From: Silene latifolia
Taxonomy: Eukaryota > Streptophyta > Magnoliopsida > Caryophyllales > Caryophyllaceae
Assembly (NCBI RefSeq): GCF_048544455.1
Contig: NC_133531.1
Span: 66,502,099 to 66,566,098 of the forward strand
Direction of reading: 5' to 3'
DNA length: 64,000 nt
Below, piece by piece: positions 35,894-47,262 of the stretch (within the stretch, counting starts at the first letter, position 1; each line of letters starts with the position of its first letter). The notes beneath the pieces were generated by a model. That model saw only the letters and a list, made by a program, of their open reading frames with translations. It had not been told where the DNA came from and did not search any database. The position numbers and the translations under genes were made by a program.

Positions 35894-36477
35894 AACAATA
35901 AAATAATGACGATGAAACAAACCTGATAATTACAGAACGTACGTAAAGAGACGATGAAATCAACAGTGACGGCGAGAAGATAAAGCGACGATGAGAAAGA
36001 GAGAAAGAGACGATGAGAAAGTGTGTGTTTTGTGTTTGTGTTTGTGTTTGGTCGTCTTTCTTTGGGTTTGTGTTTGTGTATTAAGGTTTGTGTTTTATGG
36101 TCCGTGAGACTTGTGTTTGTGTGGTTTATAGTATGGAAGGTATTGACAACGGTTATTAAACAACAACCGTTGTGAAATATGTTTTAACAACGGTTGTAGA
36201 AAACACCCGTTGTTAAATAAGTTTTAACAACGGGTTTCAAAAATAACCGTTGTGATTACTTTTCACTAACTTTGCGCCAATTTTGCGCCAAATTATTAAC
36301 AACGGTTGTTCATGTGTGACCCGTTGTTAAAACGAATAACAACGGTTTTTATAACCATACCCGTTGTAATTGATTTTAGTAAAATTCGCGCCATACATTC
36401 TACAACGTCTATTGTGATTTTCGTGAATATTCGTTGTTAAAGGGGCGTTGTAGTTGCCTGGATTTGTAGTAGTGCCC

Positions 36478-36903
36478 ATTGCCTCACTTTGCCATATTTT
36501 TGTAAGCCCTCGGCTGTGACAGGACCTTGTTTGGTTGGAATGTGTGTACGGTAGTTAGAATTGTCTATCATATTAGCTGCATGCATGTTTATGTGGGTCG
36601 TAGTTTAGGTGAGCGACTATTTTTCTTTCTCTCTTACATATATATGCTTACCCTTTGCTTCATGAGAGAAGAGTGACCCGTGAGAGTCCACTGTTAAAGG
36701 TCTTGCAAGGTCGACGGTTCAGCTTTATTTATAAACATCTTACAACTCGTTTGCATTTGACTGTCTTGCTATAAGTGTTAGTTTGCTTGCATTAAATTGG
36801 CTTAAGTGGGCATTTGTAGCTAGCTCTGAGTTATTTTTCCGTTCCATTAGCATATAGTTTTTAGTTTACTCGGGGACGAGTAAAGGTTTGGTTTGGGGAG
36901 ATT
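36478..36903 (+). other. End of pol-less element interior with polypurine tract
   Basis: Non-coding. It ends in GGTTTGGTTTGGGGAGAT just before the 3' LTR, serving as polypurine tract. Confidence 0.65.
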
Positions 36904-38262
36904 TGATACGTGCATTTTATGTAGTCTTTTTAGCCTATTTTATGCACGTATTTCTATGCTTTTATCGTGGTTTTACGCTACGAAATGCCCCGAATATGCT
37001 ACTTTGGGTTATTTTGTCTTATTTGCAGGAATGAACCAGAAAGTAGCGGAAATCAAGCCAATTACCGTCTGTTTAGCATGCATTTGGAGAAAGAGTAGAT
37101 TTGGAGCGGGAATTATAGCTGTCTTGGGATGCGTGAAGGTGTTTCGGGAGCTAAAAGGACAAGTCAAAGTCAAACTAACGAGAATTGTAGCTGCTGAAGT
37201 CAAGACCCACCTGATCGAGTGATTTATTACTCGATCGAGTGGTTTTAGGTGCAATAAATAGTCGATCGAGTTGCTTCCTTAGTCGATCGACCAGTCCCTT
37301 ATGTGTAATCAGTCGATCGAGCACTATACATGGTCGATCGAGCTGTTTTCATTTGAGTTTGCTCGATCGAGTGATTTCTCTACTCGATCGAGTGGATTAT
37401 GCTGCGGGCTGGGCTTTTTAAGCTTTAATTCGTTAATTAGGTTTAATCCTACTCCTAATTTCTTATAAATAGGAGTTAGGGATGTCATTTGGAATCATCC
37501 AATAATCCGGGGGATCAACATACGTTACTTTCCCCTGTCACTTTCCCTGTTGCTTTTTGTTCTTTCATTTCCGGATCATTTAGATTAGTAATTTCTTTCC
37601 TCTTTTCTCTCTTTTTATTTAATGTTTATTATTCCCCCTCCTCCTTTATTTATTGTTCTTGTTTATTTTATGAGTAGCTAATTCCCCCTAGTATGTTAGG
37701 ATTAGGGAAGCCGTGGTAGCGATGCTTTAACTGTATTAAATAGATTAGCTCGGCGATAGGAATTGTATTAGGCAATTTAATTGTTATCCAGTCGAATGTA
37801 TGCATGCAGGAGACCAATAATTCTAGTTAACCCCGACCTAGATCGAAAGATTGGAAGGGAAGGCTTGCTTAATTACAATAGGGTATTGCAGTGAGGGCGA
37901 AAGTTAAGCTGTTTACACTCTAGGGCGGTTTAAGGACCGAAAGGTGACGACCATAGCTCTTCTTATCAATAGTCTGATCGCCTTAGTATTCTCGATAATA
38001 TAAGATCTGATAGCTGCCACGGTGGACCGACTCTTAGCATACTACCCTTCTTCTTCTGTTAATTTCTCTTTTTTTATTTCTCTTGCTTTAATCTTTAGTT
38101 TAGTCAACACAATCAATTCAAAACCCCCATTAGTGACATTAGACAGATAAACAGACAAATAGATAGTACACCGCCTCCCTGTGGAGATCGACCCTACTTG
38201 CCGCTGACTTCTGTTAGCAGTAATCTAGGTATTTTATTTTTGGTGTAGAAACGACCGCATCA
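36904..38262 (+). repeat. 3' LTR of pol-less element
   Basis: 1,359 bp, TGATACGTGC to CCGCATCA, followed by TCCTC. Confidence 0.92.
37212..37390. repeat. CGATCG palindrome array D (3' LTR)
   Basis: Cores start at 37212 (TGATCG variant), 37232, 37263, 37284, 37314, 37335, 37364 and 37385. Steps: 20, 31, 21, 30, 21, 29, 21. Small gaps between the two LTRs fall in the spacers, yet the rhythm is kept within a base. Confidence 0.9.
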
Positions 38263-39485
38263 TCCTCCACAATAGTGCGTTAACATAATAAATCTCATTA
38301 ATAGAATATCATCAGATATTTAATTATTTGATCCTCGTCAGTTGATTAACGTAAATCGATAACGGTTGGCTGACTAGAGTTTGACGTTATTATCGTGAGA
38401 CGGCGGTGATCAACTGACCCCTTTCGGTCACACCTAAAGGAACGAACCCCAATTGATAACTAATTAATTGTATGAGATACAATTCATTTAGTCCCTTGAT
38501 TTATAGACTAAGAGGTTAGTCGATTATTATTAGAGAGATTTCGAGTTGCGAACTCGAGGAGCGGCAGTTATTATTTAATTATGCGATAATTAAATAATAA
38601 GTTTTGGGAAACGGGTTTTAGTTAATTAATCGTAATTTACTAAAATTGTACTAATTGATTAATGTGATTAATATTAGTACGTAAATAATATGTGTAGTGG
38701 TACACGTATATTTACGGAGTGAATTGGACGAATTTATTATGGAAGCATTTAAACATGATACGATGTTTAAAATGAAAATTACACGGATTTGTGCGACAAA
38801 TATAAAAACCAACATGGACCCGTATATGGTCATGTGGACCGTGTAAAATAAGTGTAATGGATGATTACTCACATAATCACTTTACCTTATTTTGTATACT
38901 ACCATAATATATGTCTTATACTACATTTTGCAAGTGATGTAAGATAAAATTATAAAACAAATAATTGTCCACTAGAGCCAACTCCACCCGCCACTTCCTT
39001 TCCCATTTCTACACTCTATATATTTGTTCATTTGTTCACTCCATCTTTCTTACACAATTCATTCATTTTGCATGTGAACAAAACCTCTTCCATCTCTCTA
39101 CATCATTTCTCTAGTATACAATTATTACTAAGAATAGTTAGTAATATTACTAGTATTATTATCAAGGGCACATATTAATAAGTTACTAGTTCATACTTAT
39201 TAATATTGTTGGGTAGTTCTTGGGTGCTACTTGGAGGAGACTTTCTATTTGAAGGTTTTTCAAGGAGGATCATCCACATCATTTTAGCTCAAGAACAAAT
39301 TAGTAAGGAGAACTAATTTGTGCCCATTTTACCTCATATTCAATGTAAGGAAATTGTTTTTCCTTATACTTTGTTTTTATGCTTTCATATTAGCATGCAT
39401 GTTACATAGATCACATAAACAACAATTTATGAGATAAATTTATTTTATTAGAGAGTCTAATATGGATCTATGATCTTTCACACCA

Positions 39486-39801
39486 TCAGTCCATTATCAT
39501 CGCTAAAGTTCGATTTATGTGACCGAGGTTACAGGGGAGGGAGATTGAGTTTAGTTATAAGGTACTTTGGTAATGCCGTCTCTGAAATATTGAAAATGGG
39601 AGCAAGTTTCGAGTTTTTTAATTGTAATTTTGTAAAGCGAAACGGTATTGAGGCGGCTCATTATATGGCTCATTACGTTCCGTTAGATTTGTTGCCCCGG
39701 GTCTGGGTTGCGTGCGTACCACGACATACTGGCGGATGTAGTTTCCTTGACTTTATGCCGAACTTCACATAATTCATAAACCATCTTTTCGTAAAAAAAA
39801 A
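39486..39801 (+). mobile_element. LINE 3, 3' tail fragment
   Basis: The sequence right of copia 1 reads like the end of a plant LINE RNase H domain (FEFFNCNFVKRNGIEAAHYMAHYVP, then LPRVWVACVPRH), closes with a stop at 39770-39772 and ends in a short A-run near 39793. The left flank of copia 1 does not clearly continue it, so the fragment is 5'-truncated close to the insertion site. Confidence 0.55.
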
Positions 39802-39948
39802 TGTCCCGCTATTATTTGATCAGCCTACCCCAGTTCCATCATTTTTTTTATAATCCACCCAGTTTACCTACAATTTTATGGGTGTATATGCAAACAATTT
39901 CCGGCCAATGTGTCAGTCCACCTCTGTACTATTTACCTTCAATCCTAC
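39802..39948. other. Short unassigned stretch
   Basis: No gene or repeat recognised. The last five bases, CCTAC, are the left target duplication of Tat 1. Confidence 0.5.
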
Positions 39949-40495
39949 TGCTTTGGTAAATTTCTACCAATTTAGGGTTAAAGCGGTCTTAGCGTTAGGT
40001 CCGTATTATGATTTGATTGTTTGTTGTATGTTAATTTGAATGCGCGACGTAAATAAAGAACACAAGCAATTTTGGTGACGCGGAAAACCCAATTTGGGAA
40101 ACAACCGCGGGGGGAGACGGAATCCCACCAAGATTTTCACTATAATTCGGGAGGAAGTACAGTTCTTGCGTTTTGCTATGAATGCTAGGGTATATCTCTT
40201 GTATTTTCCCATGATCTTCCTTCTTTGCATTGAGGCCCCTTATATAGGGTAGCTCGTTCAGCTAGGGTTCCTTGCTTTTCCTCCAAGTTATTCCTAATTT
40301 AACATAGAATAAGACTTCCCTTTATTGGACTACGGTAGGTGATAGAGTTCTCGTATGCTTCTTCTACGCGGATCAAAGCCCATGTCTTGCACTATGCGCT
40401 GATGCTGCCACCCTAGCTCCCTGACATCCTGCGTCCCAAACTGCTTCCAGACCTGCTGTCCCAGTCCGGCCCATATCCAGATTTTGGGCCTAACA
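39949..40495 (-). repeat. Tat 1 3' LTR
   Basis: On the + strand it reads TGCTTTGGTAAATTT to GGGCCTAACA. The polypurine tract of the minus-strand element abuts at 40496-40508 (seen as GTTTGCCCCC). Confidence 0.92.
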
Positions 40496-40747
40496 GTTTG
40501 CCCCCAATTTTCCGCGAAAGCGCAACCCAATTATTTGAGCGGGAAATTGTAGTGTATCGTTGAGTGACTTCTCGCATACTCCATTCACATTTTCAAAACC
40601 CCAACTACCCTCTCCTATTTAATCTCATCCGTCCCCTTCTTTCTCTTTCATCGTCATTCCATTTCCTCAAAATCTTCAAATTTTCCGTCTCCACAAACCC
40701 TTCTTCTCAACGTCCTTTCACTGTCAGCGCCGCCTCCTCCCGTCGTT
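40496..40747 (+). promoter_or_regulatory. Probable promoter and leader of the antisense gene in Tat 1
   Basis: Beyond the polypurine tract the + strand has a TATA-like CTATTTAATC near 40615 followed by a pyrimidine-rich, leader-like stretch running to 40747, where CACTA 2 interrupts it. The antisense gene follows at 41919. The promoter call is inference. Confidence 0.4.
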
Positions 40748-41882
40748 CACTACAAAAAAAATTAAAATAGGCGACCGATTTTGGCGACTGAAATCAGTCG
40801 CTAAAATCAATTTGGCGACTGAAATCAGTCGCCAAACGTCAGTCGCGGACCTTAGTCGCCTTTTCTAACTTTGGCGACTAAAGTCGGTCGCCAAATTTGG
40901 CGTGAAAAATCGATCGCCAAATGACAAAAATGGCGATCGAAAAAATAGTCGCCAAATTATGATTTTAGGTAGTCGCCAATTTGGCGACTGAATTTCAGTC
41001 GCTAAATTTGGTATTAGTCGCCAAATTTGGGTGACGTAGCCAGTTTCACTGAGAAACTTTGGCGACTGAATAAGAGCTTTGGCGACTGAAATTCAGTCGC
41101 CATTTTGGCGACTACATTAAATCAGTCGCCAATTTGGCGATTGAATTTCAGTCGCTAAAGCCCTTTTCAGTCGCCAAAGTTGCTGTATGTTTTTGTGGTT
41201 TTTTTCGTTTTCAATGCTAGCCAACCTGCATACAACGCCATACATCAACCCAAATTTCATCGCCATACACCCCAAATTTCAACACACAACACCATACATT
41301 TCAACCCAACACCACCCATTTTCTCAAACTTCATTTCATATATTGAAAATGAAAGTTTTACAAGCTAAGCTATTCTAAAGTTCAAGTTTTACAAGCTTAC
41401 ATGCTAAAATCATCTTACTTGGAAGCCAACACCGGCTCCACTCCTCCCTTGTGGACCATGCGGATCATTTGGATCGTAGTTGGGTCTAGGTCCGGGGTTA
41501 CAACCTTGCCACCAATTCTCAAACATTTCCATTCTTTCCTTCATTTGGCGGAATTCTTCATCACGTTTGGCATCACGTTCATCACGCTCTGTTACTTGAG
41601 CTTGAAGTTGACTAATAATTCCCGGTTGATACGTGTTGCTGGGAATTGTTGAAGTCGATCTCCTACGCGTTTTCTCATAGAAAGCCGGTGTTGAACTTCC
41701 GGTACCACGTGCCCTTTCTTGAAGCCATTCACCAACTCATACCATATGTCATTATCTCAGTCGCCAAGTTTGATTCCCTTTTTAAAAAAGACAGTCGCCA
41801 ATTTGAAAACCAGTCGCCAATTTGGCGACTAAATATATCAGTCGCCAAATTTCGGTCGCCTGTTTTAGTTTTTCTTGTAGTG
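40748..41882 (-). mobile_element. CACTA transposon 2, non-autonomous, 1,135 bp
   Basis: Ends are CACTACAAAAAAAATTAAAA (left) and CACTACAAGAAAAACTAAAA (right, other strand). The flanks are GTT and TTT, so the 3-bp duplication is imperfect. The subterminal parts are made of TTTGGCGACTGA / TCAGTCGCCAAA in both orientations, a different repeat from CACTA 1 but the same architecture. It keeps the end of a transposase-associated protein on the minus strand. It sits in the leader of the Tat 1 antisense gene. Confidence 0.88.
41410..41750 (-). pseudogene. C-terminal remnant of a CACTA TnpA-like protein
   Basis: The minus strand encodes a WYELVNGFKKG-like start, then GSSTPAFYEKTRRRST, a coiled coil (SQLQAQVTERDERDAKRDEE, FRQMKERMEMFENW) and a Pro/Gly tail, ending at the stop 41410-41412. 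This is the C-terminal end of the plant En/Spm-type protein annotated as Transposase_24 (PF03004, from memory). A one-base frameshift lies near 41715. The rest of the gene is absent, so the transposon cannot move itself. Confidence 0.75.
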
Positions 41883-41918
41883 TTTTCAAGTACTCTTGCT
41901 TCTCTCTTCTTACTTGTC

Positions 41919-43751
41919 ATGGCCAAAACCCGTTTCACATCATCCTCTTCCACCACCATCGACCTCGTCGAAGACGACGACTTCCCTTCACAGGGAGTCC
42001 TAAAAAAACCACACTCCGGTGACTCCCACCTAACCCCAGAGGACATCCCCAGGATTAAAGCCTTGCTTGGATTAGGTGACGATGTGGTGATCCACATCCC
42101 CAAACCTGGTCAGAAGGCAGATGCTTTTCGTGAGGGATGGATCTGCTTGTACACCTACCCCTTCGTCCTTGGCTGTAGATTCCCTTTCCCTCTGATGATT
42201 CAAGAGTTCATTCGCTTGAACTCCCTTCCCATGATCCAAATTGCCCCATACGCATGGAGAATCCTCTTGTCCACTGTTGCTTTGAACAATAGTTGGGACG
42301 CCGGAATTGGGTTGTCAGATCTGGCCCATAAGTTTGAATTTCGGTCGTTAGGGAACGGCCAATACACTTTCAGGGCTGTGGAGAAGACTGAAAATTTTCT
42401 TCAGTCGGCTGCTAAGGGCAAGGATGACGGGTGGTATGAAGACTTTTTCTATGTCAAGCTTGACTCACTCCCCATCCATGCTGACTATCTGTTCGAGCAC
42501 TGGATTTTTGCCAAGAGTAAGTATAATTGTACGCCTATTTTTGATTGCTCTTGTTACTCACTGTTCTTACTCTTTGATCTGATGCAGAACTCAAGAACCC
42601 TGAGAAATCCGAGGACGAGAAAGCTTCTGTTGCCAAGCTCTTTTCCATCCCTGAAGACCGCAGACTGTTCCCCATCCTGCTTTCTGGTTTAGACGACTCC
42701 ATCGCTGAAGAAACCATGTCCTCCGGTAAATATCCTCTTTTGACTTCCATTAGCTCCCATGTCTATTTACCCTTTATTCTGACTTCTTGTATCCTGGCTC
42801 CTCCATAGGAAACGCTAGACCCTCTGCCTCCGAGATCCTGATGCGCCAAGCCAGGAAAAGAACTGCTGACTCCTTCACCTCTCATGCCTCCTCAAGAAAG
42901 AGATCCTCCTCAAGACCTGCTCCAGAACCTATTGAAGTGACCCCAATATCGCGTGCCCCTGGGTCCCATGTCCATGCTGACGAACTGCTGCTACGTCTCC
43001 CTGCTAACTTCGGGAATGCGGAACCTGCCAACTACTGGCCTGCACTGGAGAGGCTCCTGACTCCGGCTTGCTCCAGGGCATTTAATGAGACTGCCCCCCA
43101 GGAGATGACCGACCTGGCTGCTGAACACTGCTTCTTTGTGAGTCTTCTTTTTACCGGCCCCTTTCTTTCTTTGCCCCTGTGCTTCCCTGACTGATGGTTT
43201 TCTTCATTGCAGGCTCTTCAATCATCCCTCTACCTCCGCAAGATGCTGTAGAGGGCCAAAGTTGAGTGCCTGGCTTCTGTGGAGAAGAACAAGGAGCTCA
43301 CAACTACATGTGACAAACTGAGGGAGCAGCTCCATGCGGCCAAAAAGGAGAAGGAGGCAGCTAAAGACCAGCTGGCGAGGACGCAGGAAGCTAACTGCGT
43401 TCTGACTTCCGGGCTGACAAAGGCAGAGGCCCGCTGAAGAGATGGCTGAGGTAGCCAAAAACATGGGAGCCTACACTGCTTTTGAGGGGCGGATTGACTG
43501 CATCCGTGCTTACACTGAGGGGAGGCACACATCCTGGAACCTGGAGGAGGAGCTGGCCGAGTTTGCCCGTGCATTTCCCAATGGTATGGATCGAGCGCCT
43601 GTTCTCCTCGGCCGAGGCTGCTAATCCGGAGCTTGATTTCACCGCCATGGATATCTCTGGGGCTATCTCTGGGACTGTAGAGGAGATCCCGGCGGAGGAG
43701 ACTGGTGATGGTGCTGCTGCAATCCTGAGGCTGTTCAGTGTACTGCAATGA
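41919..43751 (+). pseudogene. Antisense spliced gene of Tat 1 (Transposase_28-like aORF)
   Basis: A gene on the strand opposite to gag-pol, between pol and the 3' LTR. The first block (41919-about 42512) starts MAKTRFTSSSSTTIDLVED and carries the conserved domain (EGWICLYTYPFVLGCRFPFP, IQEFIRLNSLPMIQIAPYAW, GLSDLAHKF). Intron-like gaps with GTAAGT/GTAAAT-type donors and CAG/TAG acceptors follow near 42513-42585, 42728-42808 and 43139-43212. The last block is a coiled coil (KVECLASVEKNKELTTTCDK). Tat elements are known to carry such antisense frames, often labelled putative gypsy-type transposon (PF04195, from memory); their function is not established. It is broken, with about three breaks in the last part. 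Confidence 0.75.
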
Positions 43752-44741
43752 GAAGCGAGATGGAGCACGGGAGCGAGCACCGGTCGGGATGCGATTGTTG
43801 AGAGGATTGACCTCTCTTAAATTTTAAGTTGTCTGGGGACTTGGCCCTGTGTGGTGCAAGTTTGTAAACAACTCTTTTTCGTTTTTTTTATTTTGGCTTG
43901 TTTTGTGCCTGCTGGTATGCAGGCTTTAAACTCTGATGGTGCCTGCAACAGGTAACAGGTGCCTTCACTTAAAGTAGTTCTGGGCCCAAGTTTTAGGCCC
44001 TCCTTTTGTTATACTTGCGTTTTTTGCCATTGATTTCTGGAGTTGTGATTCCACATAGGTATACCCAGGAGGCTGACCTGGCTCCAGGTGCACATCCCTT
44101 GCTCCCGGTGACAGGTTTCTGATAACATATTTTACCCATGACGTAAAATATCTTATCACTAGGATTAGCTGACTAGAGCATACCTTCATTGACTGTTTCT
44201 GACTAACAAGGAATGTTGCGTTCCTTGTGGTTCCAGACGTTTGAAATTCCGTCCGTGCACCTTTTGCTCTACGTCATAGCTATGGAATTACTGAGATTAA
44301 CGTTAAGGTATGGGTGGTCTTATTATGCCGTACCCTGCGCGCTACCTCGGCGTATGCTCCCCATGTGGCTTGACTTAAGATAAACATCTTCGCAACCTCA
44401 CATGGCAGGGGCTGGACCCTCAAAGTGTTCCTTATTTGACAAGTAACCAAAATTAGTACCAAAGCCTTTCTTCGTATAAGCATGATAAATTCCAAAGTAG
44501 TGCAAATTACCTGGTGCTATCTCATGGTGTTCCAGGGCAACACTTGGATCCAGGAAGCCACAGCCTGGACTACTTGGTTTAAAAACGACTCTATTTGGTT
44601 TAAAAAACAATGAAAAACTAGGGAAAAGAAAAAAAGTTTTCTGAAACACACCAATACCTAAAGCATATACTAACCCCCACCCTTTTTTTTGCTTCACGGA
44701 CTTTTGAAAGGTCCTTTGTACACTAAATTTTTGGCACTTTG
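43752..44741. other. Spacer between antisense gene and pol of Tat 1
   Basis: About 1 kb with no supported gene on either strand. It lies between two convergent units, the + strand antisense gene and minus-strand pol, and probably holds both transcript ends. Confidence 0.5.
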
Positions 44742-46039
44742 TCAGACAAAGTACCATTTCAAGTGACGAATGTTCCAGGGTTTATCCATGATTTGACCGT
44801 GCATGGTCATCAACCAATATGCCCCATTCTTGACAATGCTTTTGACCTGATATGGCCCTTCCCATTTGTAAGCAAACTTTCCTGCCTTGTGGTTCTTGGT
44901 ATTTTCGAATACCCTTCTGAGTACGAGGTCCCCTATTTCAAGGGTTCTGATCTTGACATTCTTGTTATACGTCGTTGCTACAGATTGTTTATACGACGCC
45001 ATACGTATGTAGGCGCTTTCTCGCAGCTCATCAACTGTATCCAGGCTCCTAGCCATTTCGACCTTGTTACGCTCTGCCCGTCGGCCGTAGTATGCATGTA
45101 CGTGGGCACCAGAACTTCTAAGGGTATCACTACCTCTGCTCCGTATACGAGGCTACATGGATTTTGGCCTGTTGCCATTTTCGATGTTGTTCTGTCTGAC
45201 CAGAGTACTAATGGTAGTTCATTTGCCCATTTTCCCCCCAACTCTTCCAGCCGTTTTCTGAGGTTCTCCACAATGACTTTGTTGCTGGACTCGGCTTGGC
45301 CGTTGGTTTGTGGATATCTGGGGGCTGACTTTCTCAGTGTTATATTCCAGCGTGAACAGAAGCCCTCGGTGTTATCCGATATGAACTGGGATCCATTGTC
45401 ACATATGATCTCAGATGGTATCCCAAATCTGCTTATGATGTTGCGCTTGATAAAAGAGATCACCTGCCGTTCTTTTACCTCTGTCATTGCCTCTGCCTCA
45501 ATCCACTTTGAAAAGTAATCAGTCATAACTAGCATATACACTCTGTTTCCTGGAGTCCTAGGCAGCTTACCTACTATGTCCATGCCCCACATCATGAATG
45601 GCCATGGAGAGATAATCGGATGCATTGGTTCTGCTGGCTGGTGAATTGCTGGAGCCGCCTTTTGACATGACTCACATCGTTTGGCATGATTTACGGCATC
45701 TGCGCGCATGATGGGCCAAAAATACCCCTGTCTCAATATTTTGTTAGACAGACTTCGTCCTCCAGCATGGTTCCCGCATTCTCCGCCGTGTACATCCTGC
45801 AGCACCGTTTCTGCTTCCTCTTTGCTCAAGCACCTGATGCATGGTCCCGCCAATGACTTTCTAAAGAGAATGTTATCAATCATGATATACCTGGAGGCTT
45901 TTATCCTAAAACTTTGTGCTTCCTTTCTATCCTCAGGGAGTGTCCCATCCCTTAGCCAATTTATGTACGGTACTCTCCAATCTGCATCCTGCTGTCCTAC
46001 TATGGAAACCAGAGTCCTGGCTCCCTGCGTACACTGCAT
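44742..46039 (-). pseudogene. Tat 1 integrase region (fossil)
   Basis: Zinc-binding part (HAKRCESCQKAAPAIHQPAE near 45640-45700), catalytic core (MWGMDIVGKLPRTPGNR near 45550-45600, DYFSKWIEAEAM, CDNGSQF near 45380, QTNGQAESSNKVI near 45290) and the C-terminal domain (IGDLVLRRV, GPYQV, WNIRHLKWYF) ending at 44742. It comes last in pol, after both RNase H regions. Broken. Confidence 0.88.
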
Positions 46040-46078
46040 GTGTATATCCTCTTTTACCGGATTCTGATCTGGCTCCTT

Positions 46079-47262
46079 CTAGATGGCTGGGGTCAATACA
46101 TGGGTGATAGGTATATTTGACAGTTCTTTGGGCTTGAAGATGGCCCCTAACGTTGCCAGGGCATCCGCCTCCACGTTCTGATCTCGCAGCACCTGAGTTA
46201 TCTTGAACGTTCTAAACTTCGACTTTTGCTCTGTGGCTATCTTCAAGTAGGCTATCATCTTTGAATCACGTGCCACATATTTGTTGTTTACATGATTCAC
46301 CACAAGTAAGGAGTCACTATACACCCTCAGGTTCCTCACCTTAAGCCCCGACGCCATCTGCATCCCAAGTATAAGGGCTTCATACTCGGCTTCATTGTTG
46401 GTTGCTTTGAACTCACACCTAACAGCTTATACTATCATATCACCTTTAGGTGATCGAAGGACCAAACCTACACCAGTTCCCCTTGCATTTGAGGCTCCAT
46501 CAATGTATAGGGTCCATATCTCGCTATCCTGACTCCCCGTTATTGTCAAGCATTTCTCTCTCGCTTCCCCACAGTAGGGGGCGTAAGTCGAGATCGACGA
46601 AATCGCTAGGGCTTGGGATTTTATCGCTGTTCGGGTTGGTGTAAGTCATACCCGCTAAGATGCACTGACCATTTAGTCATTCTGCCCGAAAGTTCAGGCT
46701 TCCTCATAATAGTCTTTGGCGAGTAGTTGGTTATTACGTGGATGGTGTGAGATTCAAAGTACGGTCCCAGTTTATAGGAAGCTGTAACCAAAGCCAACGC
46801 TAGTTTTTCAAAGGAAGTGTACCTGGTCTCTGCAGGAAGCAGAGATTTGCTAATGTAATACAAAGGATGCTGCACTCTTTCTTGTTCTTTGACCAAGACC
46901 GCACTTACGGCTGCTTCCATAACTGACAGGTACAGGAATAGTGGCTCCCCTTGCTCCGGTTTTGCGAGTAACGGTGGCGTGCTTAGATAGCTTTTGAGTT
47001 CCGCGAATGCCTTTTCATGTTCCTCGGTCCATTCGAATTTCTGAATTTTCCTCAATATATCATAGAACATCTTGCACCTATCTGAAGCCCTCGATATGAA
47101 CCTGTTTAGGGCCGCCACCTTCCCTGCCAGCCTTTGCACATCTTTTGGCTTCTGCGGTGATTCCAGCTGGAGTATTGCTTTTATCTGCTCCATGCTTGCT
47201 TCAATTCCTCTCTGGTCACCATATATCCTAAGAATTTTCCCGAGGATACTCCAAACGAGCAC
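46079..47262 (-). pseudogene. Tat 1 double RNase H region (fossil)
   Basis: The first RNase H (about 46621-47262) has FAELKSYLSTPPLLAKPEQG and LFLYLSVMEAAVSAVLV; the second (about 46079-46450) has LRVYSDSLLVVNHVNNKY and NVEADALATLGA. Two RNase H domains in one pol is a feature of the Tat lineage, where the second copy was acquired separately. Broken. Confidence 0.82.

Larger units (their letters stand above)
34600..36474 (+). mobile_element. CACTA transposon 1, non-autonomous, 1,875 bp
   Basis: Ends are CACTACTACAGATACAGGC (left) and, read on the other strand, CACTACTACAAATCCAGGC (right). The 3-bp target duplication is CCC (34597-34599 and 36475-36477). About 300 bases at each end are packed with AACAACGG/CCGTTGTT in both orientations, often as facing pairs able to form hairpins. 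Such subterminal repeats are where CACTA transposases bind. No transposase is present; the only good reading frame is at 34986-35390. A 60-bp tandem repeat lies near 35757. It entered the non-coding part of the pol-less LTR element. Confidence 0.93.
30090..38262 (+). mobile_element. Pol-less Athila-related LTR element (non-autonomous)
   Basis: An 8.17-kb LTR element with TG...CA ends and target duplication TCCTC (30085-30089, 38263-38267). The LTRs are about 1.36 kb. The interior has a tRNA-Asp-type primer site, one coiled-coil reading frame, the GC hairpin, a long non-coding module and a polypurine tract, but no protease, RT, RNase H or integrase. The leader, hairpin and 3' module follow the same order as in the Athila element at 2443, so it is best read as a non-autonomous relative mobilised by Athila proteins. 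It carries four CGATCG arrays, one in each LTR and two inside. Around 12 sites differ between the LTRs, several of them multi-base. A CACTA transposon sits inside it. Confidence 0.88.
22066..39480 (+). mobile_element. Ty1/copia element 1 (Angela/BARE-like), with nested insertions
   Basis: A fossil copia element flanked by CACCA (22061-22065 and 39481-39485). Parts: 5' LTR, tRNA-Met-type primer site, a long leader of about 1.9 kb, gag-protease-integrase-RT-RNase H, a non-coding stretch, a polypurine tract and a 3' LTR split by the pol-less Athila relative. Without the insertion it is about 9.2 kb. The pol order (integrase before RT) defines Ty1/copia. RT phrases such as KQASRSWNHRFD, LYVDDILLIGND and AMICTRPDVAYALSMTSR resemble the Angela/BARE group; the exact lineage is uncertain. 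The coding part has roughly two to four breaks. The LTRs differ at fewer than ten places plus a few small gaps over 1.2 kb, so it is a fairly recent insertion. Confidence 0.92.
30071..39480 (+). repeat. Copia 1 3' LTR, split by a nested element
   Basis: The LTR is 30071-30089 plus 38263 (or 38268)-39480. The nested element entered 19 bp after the LTR start, duplicating TCCTC. The right end is followed by CACCA. Confidence 0.92.

Noticed and set aside
40911-40939. Two CGATCG sites in CACTA 2 as part of the palindrome family
   Set aside because: They are variants of the GGCGAC subterminal repeat, 23 bp apart, and lack the CTCGATCGAG context.
43230-43780. Minus-strand frames of 130-170 codons opposite the Tat 1 antisense gene
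   Set aside because: They mirror a repetitive coiled-coil coding stretch and show no known domain.
44739-45518. A 259-residue + strand frame opposite the Tat 1 integrase
   Set aside because: The minus strand encodes a clear integrase; the + frame has no recognisable domain.
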